This document shows positions 22,840-34,468 of a stretch of 64,000 nucleotides of DNA, in pieces. The DNA lies in assembly GCF_947623445.1 (NCBI RefSeq), contig NC_135246.1, positions 2,110,501 to 2,174,500 of the forward strand, written 5' to 3'. The notes under the pieces were generated by a model. The model was not told where the DNA came from, did no database searches, and was given only the letters and a program-made list of their open reading frames with translations. The position numbers and the translations under genes were made by a program. Within the stretch, counting starts at the first letter, position 1, and every line of letters starts with the position of its first letter. This DNA is from Clavelina lepadiformis (Eukaryota; Chordata; Ascidiacea; Aplousobranchia; Clavelinidae).

Positions 22840-23241
22840 GTTTGCATAATACACTCCAACGGACTACGTACCAATCCAACCTGCTGAGCTACGCCGCAAA
22901 GAAGCCATGATTTTTCTAGCTCGCCGCGCTTTGTACCCCGAACACCTTCTCCGTACCCCACTCCAGCGACCACCATCTGGAAAGCAGCGACTGAAATCAA
23001 GACACCCCTTTGTGCCGGCCGCACAACAGCTACTCAGTAGCGCAGAAGACCTTGGACTAAGTGCGGCGCACTGGACGAACCACGTGTGGAGCACGGAGTG
23101 GCAAAACAACACCTCCGGACTCCTTGGCTTCATAGCCGATGCCGACCCAAACCCATCGGGAATGTCCCTCGTAAGACCTGCTTGGGTCAGGCTCAACCGC
23201 CTGCGCACCGGCGTCGGAAGTTTTCGCTCAGATATGCACAA
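22840..23241 (+). mobile_element. LINE (jockey-like) reverse transcriptase C-terminal tail
   Basis: In the frame of 22907 the sequence reads PAELRRKEAMIFLARRAL, then RPAWVRLNRLRTGVGSFRSD ending in MHK. This is the typical tail of non-LTR retrotransposon ORF2 proteins (PPAELRR and LNRLRTG-HKW blocks). The match stops abruptly at MHK, where hAT transposase sequence begins. Confidence 0.8.
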
Positions 23242-24390
23242 ATGCATAAAACTGATGAAGAAATCAATGAGGACAATGAGAAACAGTTGGATCCTGATCA
23301 TGAACAAGAAATGTCCGAGGAGGGTGCTGATTTACATGCTCTTCTCACTTACTTACCAGAAAGAGTAAGCTGTTTTGCTCATACACAACAATTTTGTATT
23401 AAGGATTGTCTGCAACATTCGGAGTTTGCTAAGTCTTACGATGGGAAGCAGCTGGGAAAGGTGGCCAAAATTGTAAATTCAGTAAGAAAATCTGTAAATG
23501 CTACCTCTTATTTGCAACGTAAAAAAATAACGTTAAGAGCACAGAATGTGACAAGATTGAATTCGCAGCTTGTTATGTTGCAAAGTGTCTTAAATGATCA
23601 CGAAGAAGTTAACGCGGCTCTCACCTTGATCCAGTCACGGGAAAAAATAACAAATCAAGATTATTTGGCATTGAGTGAGCTCGTGAGTGTGCTACTGCCT
23701 TTCAAGGAAGTAATGCAGCAAGTTGAAGGAGAAAATATTGTAACATCCTCTTGCATTTGTCCGGTAGTGCTTGGCTTACTGAAAGCAATGGAAAAACTAA
23801 AAAACTCAAATCTCCACTATTGCCAGAAACTGGCAGCTAATCTTAAAGACTCAGTTTCTAAAAGGTTGTTGCCATATATAAATTGTCCGGACAACAGACT
23901 TGCATCTCTTCTTGATCCACGATTTAAAATCAGCTGGATTGAAGATGACGTTGAAAAAGAAGAAGCAATACGTGTGCTAAAAACTCATGTGGCAAGTAGA
24001 CTTGGCAAGGATGACGAAGAGAGTTGTAGATGGATGAGGATGAAAACCCTGCAAAAAAGCCAAAGCTATTTAACTTTGACAGAAGGCTTAAAAAAGAAAA
24101 GACCAAGAAATTCAATAAATGAAGTAGACAGCTATTTTGGGGTAGAAACCATGCATTTCAATGAAGACCCACTAATGTATTGGAAGAAGAAGTCACAAGA
24201 ACTACCCACGCTTGCTACTTTAGACAAGGATTATTTGGGACTAACAGCAACATCAGCCCCGTCAGAAAGAATATTTCCAATTGCGGATAACTTTTATACG
24301 GCAAGAAGAAATTTACTGGGGCCTGAAACTTTTCGCAGCCTAGTGTTCATGAAATGCAATCCAAAAGTTTTTGAGCAAGTGAAAATGTAA
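23242..24390 (+). mobile_element. hAT-family transposase, N-terminally truncated
   Basis: A 383-codon open stretch. It starts acidic (DEEINEDNEKQLDPDHEQ), then gives CFAHTQQFCIKDCLQ and TRLNSQLVMLQSVL of the RNase H-like core, RLASLLDPRFK, and the C-terminal dimerisation block TLATLDKDYLGLTATSAPSE, RRNLLGPETFRSLVFMK. The BED zinc finger and first catalytic part are absent, replaced by the LINE tail. The longest single frame (23086-24390) includes out-of-frame LINE sequence at its start, so its first 50 codons are spurious. No stops in 383 codons suggests recent activity. Confidence 0.87.
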
Positions 24391-24531
24391 ATGCGAACCA
24401 AAATTTTGTAATTTGTAGTTATCAGGAGCTTCTTTCCTTTTGCATTTATTTTAATTTTACACACCTTATCGCTATCATCCTTATCGCTGACCCTTACCGC
24501 TATCAGCTTTGTGTATACGTTTGATTACATT

Positions 24532-26037
24532 ATGACAAATTTTAAAGCGAGGATGGTTGAATTGATAGATAGTTTTTCTTCTCACTCGATGAGATGGTTG
24601 TCATTTCTCGAACGGTTTGCTTCTGCTGTTTGTTTAATTTCTGTCTATATATATTGCTAACTTATAAAGTTTCATTTTGTTTATTATAGGACACAAAGGT
24701 TTTCACCTTCGGGCAAAGCTTACGGATTGTTACATAGCGCTGTAGTAACCAGTGAAATCGATCACATGAAAAGGAAAGATTGAAAACATTACATCAGTAT
24801 TTATATGTGACACACCAGTTCAAGCGAGGAAATTATCTGACGTCATTAAGGAAAACTCAAGTTTGGTAAACAATTGAATTACAGGATTCTAAATTAAATT
24901 CCAAACAGCTCAAAACAACTCGTGACTCGTGACGTAATCGTCACATAGCCTTCCTACCCAGAGTAAAGCTTGCCTGAAATGAAATTGAAGGCAACCTTTA
25001 CTCGACAAAATTATGTCTTTGATTAAAATATTTATCACGGTCATTAAAACAAGAATTTAGTACAGTACAATGACAGAGTTCGGCAAATATAACAAATATC
25101 GATACACCGTTTCACTTGAAATACAAAACATGAGACATAAGCTGACAGAAGTGTCGCATTCCCTTGCGTGTCGAAGGTAAAAAAATGAGCGATCACGTCT
25201 GCGTGTGTCATTCCGCGGCTGTAGCAAGCCTTGTTTGCGGTAGAGAGATGCGCCGTGTGGCGATGTCCAGTGGACTTTGTTTCTTGATGCGTAAAAAATA
25301 TATACAATAGTTTGCTCATGCTCTTGGAGATGTATAACACGTTGGTAAGGCGATCAAAACTTTATCACATCAACCAGGTATCAATGTCATTAGTGCTGTT
25401 GTTTCCGAATTAGTCTGGTTGCTGATATTGTAGATGAAATGTCCTGAAAACTTCCTCGTTGACTAGCGTTCGTAGTTGGCTGATCTTGCTGTGGAAACTT
25501 GGTCATCAAAACTTCATAAATAGCTGGTAACATGCTTTCTCGCTCAATATGCAACTAACTCAGCAATTTCGAACTGATCGGGGCACCAATTTATGACAAA
25601 TTTTAAAGCGAGGATGGTTGAATTGATAGATAGTTTTTCTTCTCACTCGATGAGATGGTTGTCATTTCTCGAACGGTTTGCTTCTGCTGTTTGTTTAATT
25701 TCTGTCTATATATATTGCTAACTTATAAAGTCTCATTTTGTTTATTATAGGACACAAAGGTTTTCACCTTCGGGCAAAGCTTACGGATTGTTACATAGCG
25801 CTGTAGTAACCAGTGAAATCGATCACATGAAAAGGAAAGATTGAAAACATTACATCAGTATTTATATGTGACACACCAGTTCAAGCGAGGAAATTATCTG
25901 ACGTCATTAAGGAAAACTCAAGTTTTCAATCTTAAGGAAAACTTAAGGAAAACTCAGGTAAACAATTGAATTACAGGATTCTAAATTAAATTCCAAACAG
26001 CTCAAAACAACTCGTGACTCGTGACGTAATCGTCACA
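24532..26037 (-). mobile_element. Small non-autonomous LTR element with target duplication
   Basis: Two direct LTRs, 24532-24945 and 25593-26037, enclose a 647-bp inner region. Flanks are the 5-bp repeat ACATT (24527-24531, 26038-26042). On the minus strand the LTR starts TGTGACGATTACG. A primer-site-like TTGGTGCCCCGATCAG follows the upstream LTR, and a purine run GGGTAGGAAGG precedes the downstream one, so the element points left. No gag or pol homology is seen, as in TRIM-type elements. The LTRs are very similar apart from their length, so the insertion is fairly young. Confidence 0.85.
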
Positions 26038-26042
26038 ACATT

Positions 26043-26963
26043 TCATTGCCTGTCTTGTAGCCTATTCGTTGTTAGTCGTTGCCAGTCGCATAAAAAAAAT
26101 TTTTGTGTTTGTGTTTTTCAGCACTCATGATTAGAAATAGTTGAAATATTCCAAAACGTTCGAGTTTTTTTAACTAAGGGGTATTCTACGTATCATGAAT
26201 GAAACATGAATAGTTTGTGATTGTTGCTAATTGCTTTGCTACGGTTCTCAAAGAGCACCTCTCTACCGACGTTGAATTTATGATTAATCAATTACATGTT
26301 TAACAGTAATTGTAATTGTAACTGTAATTTGATATTTTTAGCACGGAAACATGTAAGGGAGTAATTGTAATTGTAATTGAACTGAATTAATGTAATTGAT
26401 CCAACTCTGTAACTCCATTATACATTGTATACTGTATATATAGAAATTAATTTGGCATACTGCGATAAGAGTTTATAGATTTGGTTTAAGTAGTTATAGA
26501 TTTGGTGTTGTTTTTATAAAACTTTAGATTTTGCTTTTGAGATTTGAGCTTGGCATTATTCCTACAGTTATTCATTTATCCGTTATTCTTTTGGCAATGT
26601 ATTTACTGCAAATCTAGCTTTCTAGAGCTTGCTTGTTGATAAGATTAATTTGGTAGAGATATTAGATAGATAAGTATCTACTTACTCTTCTGCATACCAA
26701 ACAAAATACACACAAAAGCTTACTATACACACCAAATGAATCGAATAAAAGCAAAACTATATACCTGTTACCATCACATTTTTACTTTTAAAACATTTTT
26801 TTATTTTCATTAGTTTTGACATTTACTAGAGTGCAAACCACGATGTATACTTTGCTGATATTAGCTTTAGCAAACTTCACATTAGACAGCAGAATGATAG
26901 ATAAAAAATAGCAAAGTTTTTGGACTTAGCAGACCTGCCATAACTTAAATCAAATGAGCTATA
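26043..26963. other. Intergenic, AT-rich
   Basis: No gene seen. A TTGTAATTGTAAC-type simple repeat lies at about 26285-26400. Confidence 0.6.
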
Positions 26964-27358
26964 TAGTCAGACCTCATTAATCCAGAACCATAGTCCAAGT
27001 CCGCCACAAAAGTTTTGGTACAAATGTGCTAAATAAATAGCAATTTAATCTGATAAACCAGATTATTAAAAGTGAAGCGGAAATGATTCACAGTTATCAT
27101 AGATACAGTATCATACTTAATTGACGAAAACAATAGCAGATTATCGCCTTTAAGATAGTAGTTCTGGGGTATAGGGGAAAAAAAATATAGCTTTATTTTA
27201 GTTGCTGTTCAGCCAGAAAATGGATACTTTGAATCAAAGTAAGGTGCGTACTGCTTTTGAAAGACTGATTGATTTTTCGCTTTATGATAATCCAGATACC
27301 CTGCTACACGAACAGTTTATGACAAAACAAAGTGGTCTAGATTAACGAGGTCTGACTG
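26964..27358. mobile_element. Tigger-like MITE
   Basis: 395 bp between TA dinucleotides with ends (T)AGTCAGACCTCATTAATC and, inverted, CAGTCAGACCTCGTTAATCT. pogo/Tigger elements use TA targets and CAGT-type ends. It encodes nothing. Confidence 0.8.
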
Positions 27359-27773
27359 TATGTAACTCAGGCCTAAGACATACTGTTAAACATATCAGTG
27401 GGTGCGCATTAGAATGTCATATTATTATAATTTATTAGAATGTCATCAATTAAAGCTAAAAAATTGCACGGTCGATTGTGTCTGTTGGCAGATTAAGCTT
27501 AGTTTGCCAGAGTTGGGCATCCAACTTTTTTGAGGGGTACATATTTTTGCAGAACCAGGATGCTCAAAGGCATCCACTAAAAACAGTTAAGGGCATTCAC
27601 TGATACACAAACTCAAATTAGTTCTGTTGTGCACTTAACTGCACATTAACAATATCTATGTTTTATCGCCCGCATAATTCGTCCGATTAATACTTGATCC
27701 AAACACTAGCATCATGCACATATGGATTATACATTGTGAATGTGATGTCATAATTAAACAATATACATACATG

Positions 27774-28216
27774 TGTCACGAGAATATCTTTACGCACTTG
27801 TTTTAAGAAGCACTGAATTTTAATGTTATATAATCCAATTGTTAAGGCACTAGTTTGGGTTGTAGTTTGTTGTTGTGTAGTAATATTTTACCGTTGTGGC
27901 ACTTGTGACCGTTATCGTTTTTATCGCTTTTAGGAAATTGTAGTTCTATATACACGCGCACGTTTTTCTTTGTCCCCTACAGCTCTTCCCCGAAGCATGT
28001 CACGCTACCCGCGAATCCTTTTTCCTCGTTGAGTGATGATGGTGAATGGTACGATACTTTGGTGACCAATAGTTGGTGCAGTCTACATTTTAACTTTGTA
28101 GTGAAAAGATGGATGTTTTTACCTAAGATTGCGATTAAAAGTGAATGAGACAAAAAGAGCTAAGTGACTAGCCGTAAAGCGGGAAGGTTCCTGGTAGGGA
28201 AAAAGTTTGGTTACCC
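27774..28216. mobile_element. Solo LTR, second copy of the TGTCACGAG family
   Basis: 443 bp, TGTCACGAG to AGTTTGGTTAC(C), flanked by CATG on both sides (27770-27773, 28217-28220). The 3' third (agcgggaaggttcctgg...) matches the dynein-intron copy. Confidence 0.78.
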
Positions 28217-28220
28217 ATGC

Positions 28221-29870
28221 ACATATATAGGGTCAATCGGCGCTATTGTGGCCACGGCGCTTTTGCGGCCGGTAAAATTGTTTCTGAAATTACCAAAAAA
28301 TTTTACAACAAAAGAATTTTTTTTAATTAGCCCCATCTAATATTCCTAATAAACAACTCCAGCAAATTTCAGGGAGTTACTCCAAGTAAAAGGTTTCGTT
28401 ATTACCCTTAGAACGTGACTATCTCAAACACAGGCTAGAACCATATGAAAAACAGCAAAAATTTTTTTTTCACCTCCAAACTAAACTGCTGTTTCTCCCG
28501 CAAATATTGCTCTTTTTTCATTCTTTTTTCGCACACGAGTAGCTGTATCCTTCTTCTGTGTATGTACAAAATTTTATATGTCTATGTGTATTTTTTCAAT
28601 GTTTTTGTTTTATTTTTCTGTGTGTCATCAGTCATCACAATTACAAAACAACCCCCTAAATGCGGACAGCATAACGTGGTCATTCTCGTTTATCAAATGC
28701 TTTGTTTGCACGCGATTATTTGCTTACTTTAGTCTACTTGTGCAATATGGAGTCACCAAGTAAGAAATCAAGGAGCTCTTACGATCAAGTAACGCTAAAT
28801 GCAGCTCTTTCAGCTACAGTCGAATCCGCTTAATTCGGACACCGGATAACCCGGACAACCGCTTTATTCGGCCAAAATGCTCGGGAACGGAACAAAAGTA
28901 AAAATTGAACGTAAAAAACTCCCGTTAATTCGGACAATTCTCCGCTTAATTCGGACACAGGTTCGCAATTCCTATCGTTACATCGTTAGGTTATGAAACA
29001 ATAAACAGTACTTGGTTGGTTTTAACACAAGATGCAGTTGCATTATGAGTGATTATGGTGAAACAATGACGATTAATGCGGTAACAATCGACAATGAATT
29101 CATATAACGCCGTGCCAGCTTCATAGTCGCTTTTACTTCGGTACCATTGCGACCATCTTGTAGAACAGAATGGTAGAGAAAAGTTTAGAAGAAAAAGTGA
29201 AATTGCTCACTAAAGTAAACGAAGAAAAAAATGACGACGCTTCCTTGACAGTTCGGCAGTTAGCTGCGTTGGTGGGGATATCAAAACGTACTTTGCAAGA
29301 TTGGCAGAAAAATTATGCAAATTTGCGTGAACAACGTGAAGAGACTATGCTTCGTGGACGAGGTTTAAAGACAGAGAGGAAGCGGCTCAGAATGTGCATT
29401 TTATGCGTACTCATTTACTCGTACTCTTGTGCGTTTTATGCGATCAGTGCCAATTACTGCAGTATAGCGCAGGTGCAATTCATTTATTACGCAACAGTAC
29501 AGTATTTTAAATGCGTTGTTTGCCTTTACGCATGACCATGAAATGAACAATCGATTTTCCGCTTAATTCGGACAAAGCCGTTTCTCCGCTTAATTCGGCC
29601 AAAAGTGAGCGGAACCAAAGTGTCCGAATTAAGCGGACTCGACTGTATTTGCAAAAGTGGAAAAGAGGTCCGGCTGAACCGTCATGGGTAGCTTGTGATT
29701 TCTGGGACCATACCAAATGCACCAACCTCAATATCGAGGTGAATGAAATTGAAAACGTGCAGTGGTATTGTGATGTGTGTGTGAAAATGGTGCTGATAAA
29801 ATGTTTTTCGGTTCTTCTTTCATTAACATCGATTCTCAAGTGGTATTTTCTTGAATTGTTTCTTGTCGCA
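28221..29870 (+). mobile_element. pogo-like element (psq start, zinc-finger end), split by another pogo element
   Basis: An ATG at 28748 opens MESPSKKSRSSYDQVTLNAA, resembling the psq-type start of pogo-family transposases; it is cut at 28816 by the insertion 28817-29645. After the insertion a frame at 29649-29869 reads SWVACDFWDHTKCTNL and WYCDVC, half of a PHD-like zinc finger such as some pogo transposases carry at their C-terminus. The DDE core is missing, so it was deleted as well as interrupted. Outer boundaries are not fixed. Confidence 0.55.
28817..29645 (+). mobile_element. pogo/Tigger-type element, 829 bp, nested
   Basis: Inverted ends CAGTCGAATCCGCTTAATTC / inverse of GAATTAAGCGGACTCGACTG, flanked by TA. 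A frame at 29170-29535 starts MVEKSLEEKVKLLTKVNEEK and contains VRQLAALVGISKRTLQDWQK, a helix-turn-helix of the type at the start of pogo transposases. The catalytic domain is absent; it is a deletion derivative. Confidence 0.85.
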
Positions 29871-30220
29871 TGAAATAAACAAACACATTATCAGAAAACA
29901 TGTTGTACCATGAATTTTTATAATGTACACGAGTATAAGCTTGCCGCCTTATTCCTTTGAAATTTTTCTTGTACTCGATGCAGGCTAAGCGTAATGACTC
30001 ACTTTTAATTTTGCATTACACTGTAAACATACGATAATCGTTACGGTTAAGTTACGCTTATAGGATATGCGAGGTATACTAAAAACGTTTAAAACTTGGC
30101 CCGTCCATTACATAAATGCAAAAGTAAAATCGAATCGAAGTGGTTGCGCATCGTTTTACACCAACCAAGTTACCTGAATATTCTTCTCCCTTATTATTAC
30201 AATATTCATAAACACATATA

Positions 30221-31039
30221 CAGTCAAATCCGGTTAATTGCATTCTGGATAATCGCATAATTTGTTTTTACGCATAAAGGGCGCAAGTCCAAAACCATAG
30301 TCTATCATTTGTAAAGATAATACTTCGGTTTATCGCATAACGGTTTATTGCATAATCCGCTTCATTGAATAACAATGAAGGTGATTTATTCGATTATTCA
30401 ACAGTTTTTAAAAGATAAAATTGAAAACAACACGCACTGGGAGCGCACATGCAATGCCCAAGCTTTGTGACTTGTACTGCGCTTTGTTACGAAACAATGA
30501 AACCAACAATGCTCAATTTAAGTATTAACATGTGGCTGTCAACATACACACACTAAAATTCGCACTGTTTTAGTTTCATTTAAGCGTTGCGTAAAGAGAA
30601 AGCGTTGAGTTAAGATGATGCCGTAATATGTGAAGAAGTTTTACGAAACAAACAAGTTGAAAAAGACGACAACAATAAAGAAAGCTCTGCTGACGCAATA
30701 GCTGTGACAACAACAAAATATAAAGAAATTCTGCATGTAGGCCTACTTCATACAATTCGCCAACTACTACAGTTGGAAGGGGCGGACATGGCAACATTTG
30801 TTCGTTTAAAAACACAAATGCAAGAAAGCATGTTTTCATCTTTTACGTGCTTGAATGAATGGATGATCGCAATACACAATAAACGTTAGTGTTTTGCGTG
30901 TTGACGTCTTTACACGTGACCAGCTTCGCACGTCAAGTAAGAAAATAAGTGGAATTTGCACTTTCGCATAAACGCATTATTCGTTTAATCGCATAAAAAG
31001 GCTTGGCAAATTGACTATGCAATTAACCGGATTCGACTG
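30221..31039 (+). mobile_element. Tigger-like element, 819 bp, deletion derivative
   Basis: Ends CAGTCAAATCCGGTTAATTG and the inverse of CAATTAACCGGATTCGACTG between TA dinucleotides. A frame near 30630-30888 encodes an acidic stretch and LLHTIRQLLQLEGADMATFV, like the end of Tigger transposases. The core is missing. Its 3' end also occurs at 20237-20345. Confidence 0.83.
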
Positions 31040-31041
31040 TA

Positions 31042-32558
31042 TTTATTATACAGTTATTCGATGAATCAATGAATAAAAGCAATTTATTTTGCATTGCTTT
31101 TAACTCTAATGTTCTTCTTCAGTCTTGGACACAACAAGCCGCAATACTGTAAAAGACTAAATTCTTCATAAGAATACGTCCGCAAAAGCAGGGAAATGCG
31201 GACGCATTTATGGAGATGTGTGGCCGCATTTGCAAGTAGTGTCCGCAATTACCCGGAAAAAGTAGTCTTGGAAGAAATCGTTTTGCTCCGTTTTTGCATC
31301 AACAAAAAATGATATAAAATTATAGTAAAAAAACAGATTAAATTCTGCACAATATGGTGAAGAAATTGTTTCTCTAGCCCCAGGCAAACGTATTTAACAT
31401 GAGATTTAAATCGCAAAGAAAAAATGTGGTCGCAATACCGCCAATAGATCCTATGACACAATTAGCTGAAAATTTGCATTACTTGCAAGGAATTTATGGC
31501 AACATATACTTGCTTAATCACAAGATACATATTATTGAAAATTGAAAAATTCTTTGGAAAACTGGTATCATACATTTACTGACAATCCTTCTGTGGTTTA
31601 AGGTCAACTTGTTTTAGCACATGCCCCTAATTTAACCCTGGAATATACCGATTGCAAGCATAAGCAATACCATGGATTGAGAAATACCTTTATTTTAAAA
31701 GTTATGTACATAGAGATAATACAGTATAATCAATAACTACCCTTTGATAGCAGCAAGATGAGAGAGTTTCCTTGTTTTCGGAGTTGTCTTGCTGGCCGGT
31801 ATAATAATCCCTTTGTCACAGTCTTTCATTTCATATTAACTGATACATTTGTTGCTGTTGCAAATGAAAAACTTGACATCAGATATTAGCAATATTAAAG
31901 GTGATAGGCTATGCAATGATTTTATCTGCTTGAAATATATTGGACATGCTTTCATATTATCACACTTATTAGGCCTAGTTTATGGAAAGGAAATGAGACG
32001 AGTTAGACTAGACATGCATTGGCAAATCTATTTGGAGTTTTGGGTGACACAAAATCATATAAATTATTATCACTTAACTAATATAATTTGAATAAACAAC
32101 AACGCTAAATTGGACGTTACAAAATTTTGAAATTAGTTAGAAATTATTAGATTAGTTATTAAATTATTGAAATTATTGAAATTAGTTAGAAATTAGACGA
32201 AATTAGACGAATTAAACGAGTCTAGACATGAATTGGCAAATCTATTTGGAGTTTTGGGTGACACAAAATCATATAAATCATTATCACTTAACTAATATAA
32301 TTTGAATAAATAACAATGCTAAATTGGACGTTACAAAATTTTTACCAATTAAATAAAACTAAAATTTTCACCAACTTTACAAATAGCAATACAATTTTCA
32401 AAATAGCTCTGTGACCCACCAGTGAGCCATGGCCTACCGGTTAAGAATCCATGACCTAATGCAAGGTGCATGATTAAATGAGAATTTTCTTCACGCAATC
32501 AATAAGGCCATACAGATAAAATCCAAAAATGTGCATAATGATTTACATACTAAAATAA
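31042..32558. other. Intergenic with one local duplication
   Basis: No gene recognised apart from the repeat at 32008-32341. Confidence 0.6.
32008..32341. repeat. Direct duplication, ~120 bp, period 214 bp
   Basis: The block ctagacatg..attggcaaatctatttgg to ggacgttacaaaatttt occurs at 32008-32127 and again at 32222-32341 with few differences. The spacer consists of tattattgaaattagtta-type simple repeats. Confidence 0.9.
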
Positions 32559-32678
32559 ACGGCACTGGGTAAAATCTGGACACGACGCAATCCGCGGATC
32601 GTCCATGGACGGTTGAAAACGGACGATTTTTGCGTATGCGTCCATGGACGATTTTAGGATAAGCTGAAATAGCGGATG

Positions 32679-34468
32679 TAATGAAGATTCCTTTGTTAAC
32701 TCGCCTCGTTTTATCTTAATTACTTCTTGTGTTTGTTTCTGCTTCGGGCATTCCTTAGGTTGTGTTGCTTTTCTACTAATACTGTGTTACTATTATTCTA
32801 TTATTTCAGATGAATGATTTACGTCAAATAAAGCTAAGAATAACGGCATCATTTAGTACAATTTATTTAACGTAATTTGTAGGCTGATAATAACATGTCT
32901 AAAACAAGTGCGCTGAAACCTGCCAAGCTAGAAGTTGACATCAACTGCGAAACCGCCAGCAAATTATGGAAACATTGGAAAAGAACGTTTGGTTTGCGTT
33001 TGTTGTTGTTGTTGCCTTGAAACTTTTTGTTCACCTAATGCTTCTGTTTTTAGTTATTCAATTCATTCATTCATGCAGTTTTCATGCTGATTAAGCGATA
33101 TTACGTAAGACAGCGTATCAGCATAGTTTTTCGGTGCCTTCATTCATTCTGTAAGAATTTTCACGGTCATCCTTAGTGTCTGGTGTTGGTTTTTAATAAA
33201 CTCTTTGGCCAAGGTGAAAGGATTTGTGACAAATCGTTTATTTGAAGAAACCTATTCCCAGCTGCAAAATACGATAAAAATAATTCGTCAAAAATCAAAA
33301 GCACATGCCAGAAATATAAAAAAATCTACATTTTTTAATTACTTACATAATTACCGCATGCTGCTACTTCCAGTAAAACAATACAAACTCAACATAGTTA
33401 AAAAGTCCGCAGTTGTGATATAAACGGCTATTTACATAATGGCTTAGTCGAAACCATCCATCCATGTCACTTTAACACTAATACAATGCATTTCGCTTGG
33501 GTAAAAAGATTTAGGCACGAGTAACCGCTCTATGAGCATTCACAGTTAAACCGTCAGATGGCGGCGACAGTGAGACTAATAAAAATGGCAAAATAGTACA
33601 TCTAATTTCGTGGTTAGGTAAAACTTTTCAGCTTTTTGACTTATTTGTACATCGAAATTAGTTACGTCAGAAATTACATAATTAATAAGGCAAACCAGGT
33701 ATATAAATCAACTGCGCATTGCAACTTTAAACCCAAATTGTTTCAGCCTAAAGTAAACATAACTGCACACAACATTATTCGTATAATAATATAACAAAAA
33801 TAAGTTACATTGTTTAAGTAGCAGCAACCTAGCCGGGCAGTTATTGCAGGGCTAAACACGTTATGCACAAGATTAAGCAATTTTTTCAGCAGCAAAACAA
33901 AATATTTTCCTAATTCGTTCGTAAATCAGCAGCAAAGGCAACTTAATACCTCTAATTCGTTCGGTCAAATTCTAAGAATGCAGCAAACGAGACGTGTTAA
34001 TAGAAAATTTCACCAGCGGTAAATGTACGGGCAAAAATGCTGAGTCAAAACACTTCAGGAGTTAGGTTTCCAGTAAAAGATAGATATAACTTTTCATGGA
34101 AGCAGTGGTTCTCTTTCTGTATATGATCGTTTCCTCTGTCTTCGTCATTTATCACCACGTGCTAGTCCATCTGGCTTGCGCTGGGTGGGTATTCCCCTGG
34201 GGAAAGATTTTTTTGTTTCCATTAGTAACATTCTAAATTTGTTTAACTGAAAACCCTGCGCTTCTTCCTTTCTTTCATAAAGTAGCGTTTTCATGAGTAG
34301 GGTTAGCTGTACACTAAAGAGTTTAATTGAAAATTCCGCATAAGTTAGATAATTTCATGCAAAAAAACAACAGATCTTTTGCGCATACAGCTAACGAGCT
34401 GACTAGGTGCGCAGATATTTCTGCCACATTTGACGAAATGGAAGGAACGTTCTCATATGCGACACACA
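32679..34468. other. Left interior of the TIR block
   Basis: Apart from the short gag-like start at 32895-33000 nothing is recognised. A 72-codon frame at 33205-33423 has no known domain. Confidence 0.5.

Noticed and set aside
22907-23368. 153-codon frame as a host gene
   Set aside because: It is the LINE ORF2 tail running on out of frame into hAT sequence.
23086-24390. One 434-residue protein starting MEHGVAKQHL
   Set aside because: The first 50 codons are LINE sequence in the wrong frame; only the part after about 23242 is real hAT sequence.
29649-29873. Host PHD-finger gene
   Set aside because: Only half a finger, immediately beside a nested pogo element; better explained as the C-terminus of the interrupted element.
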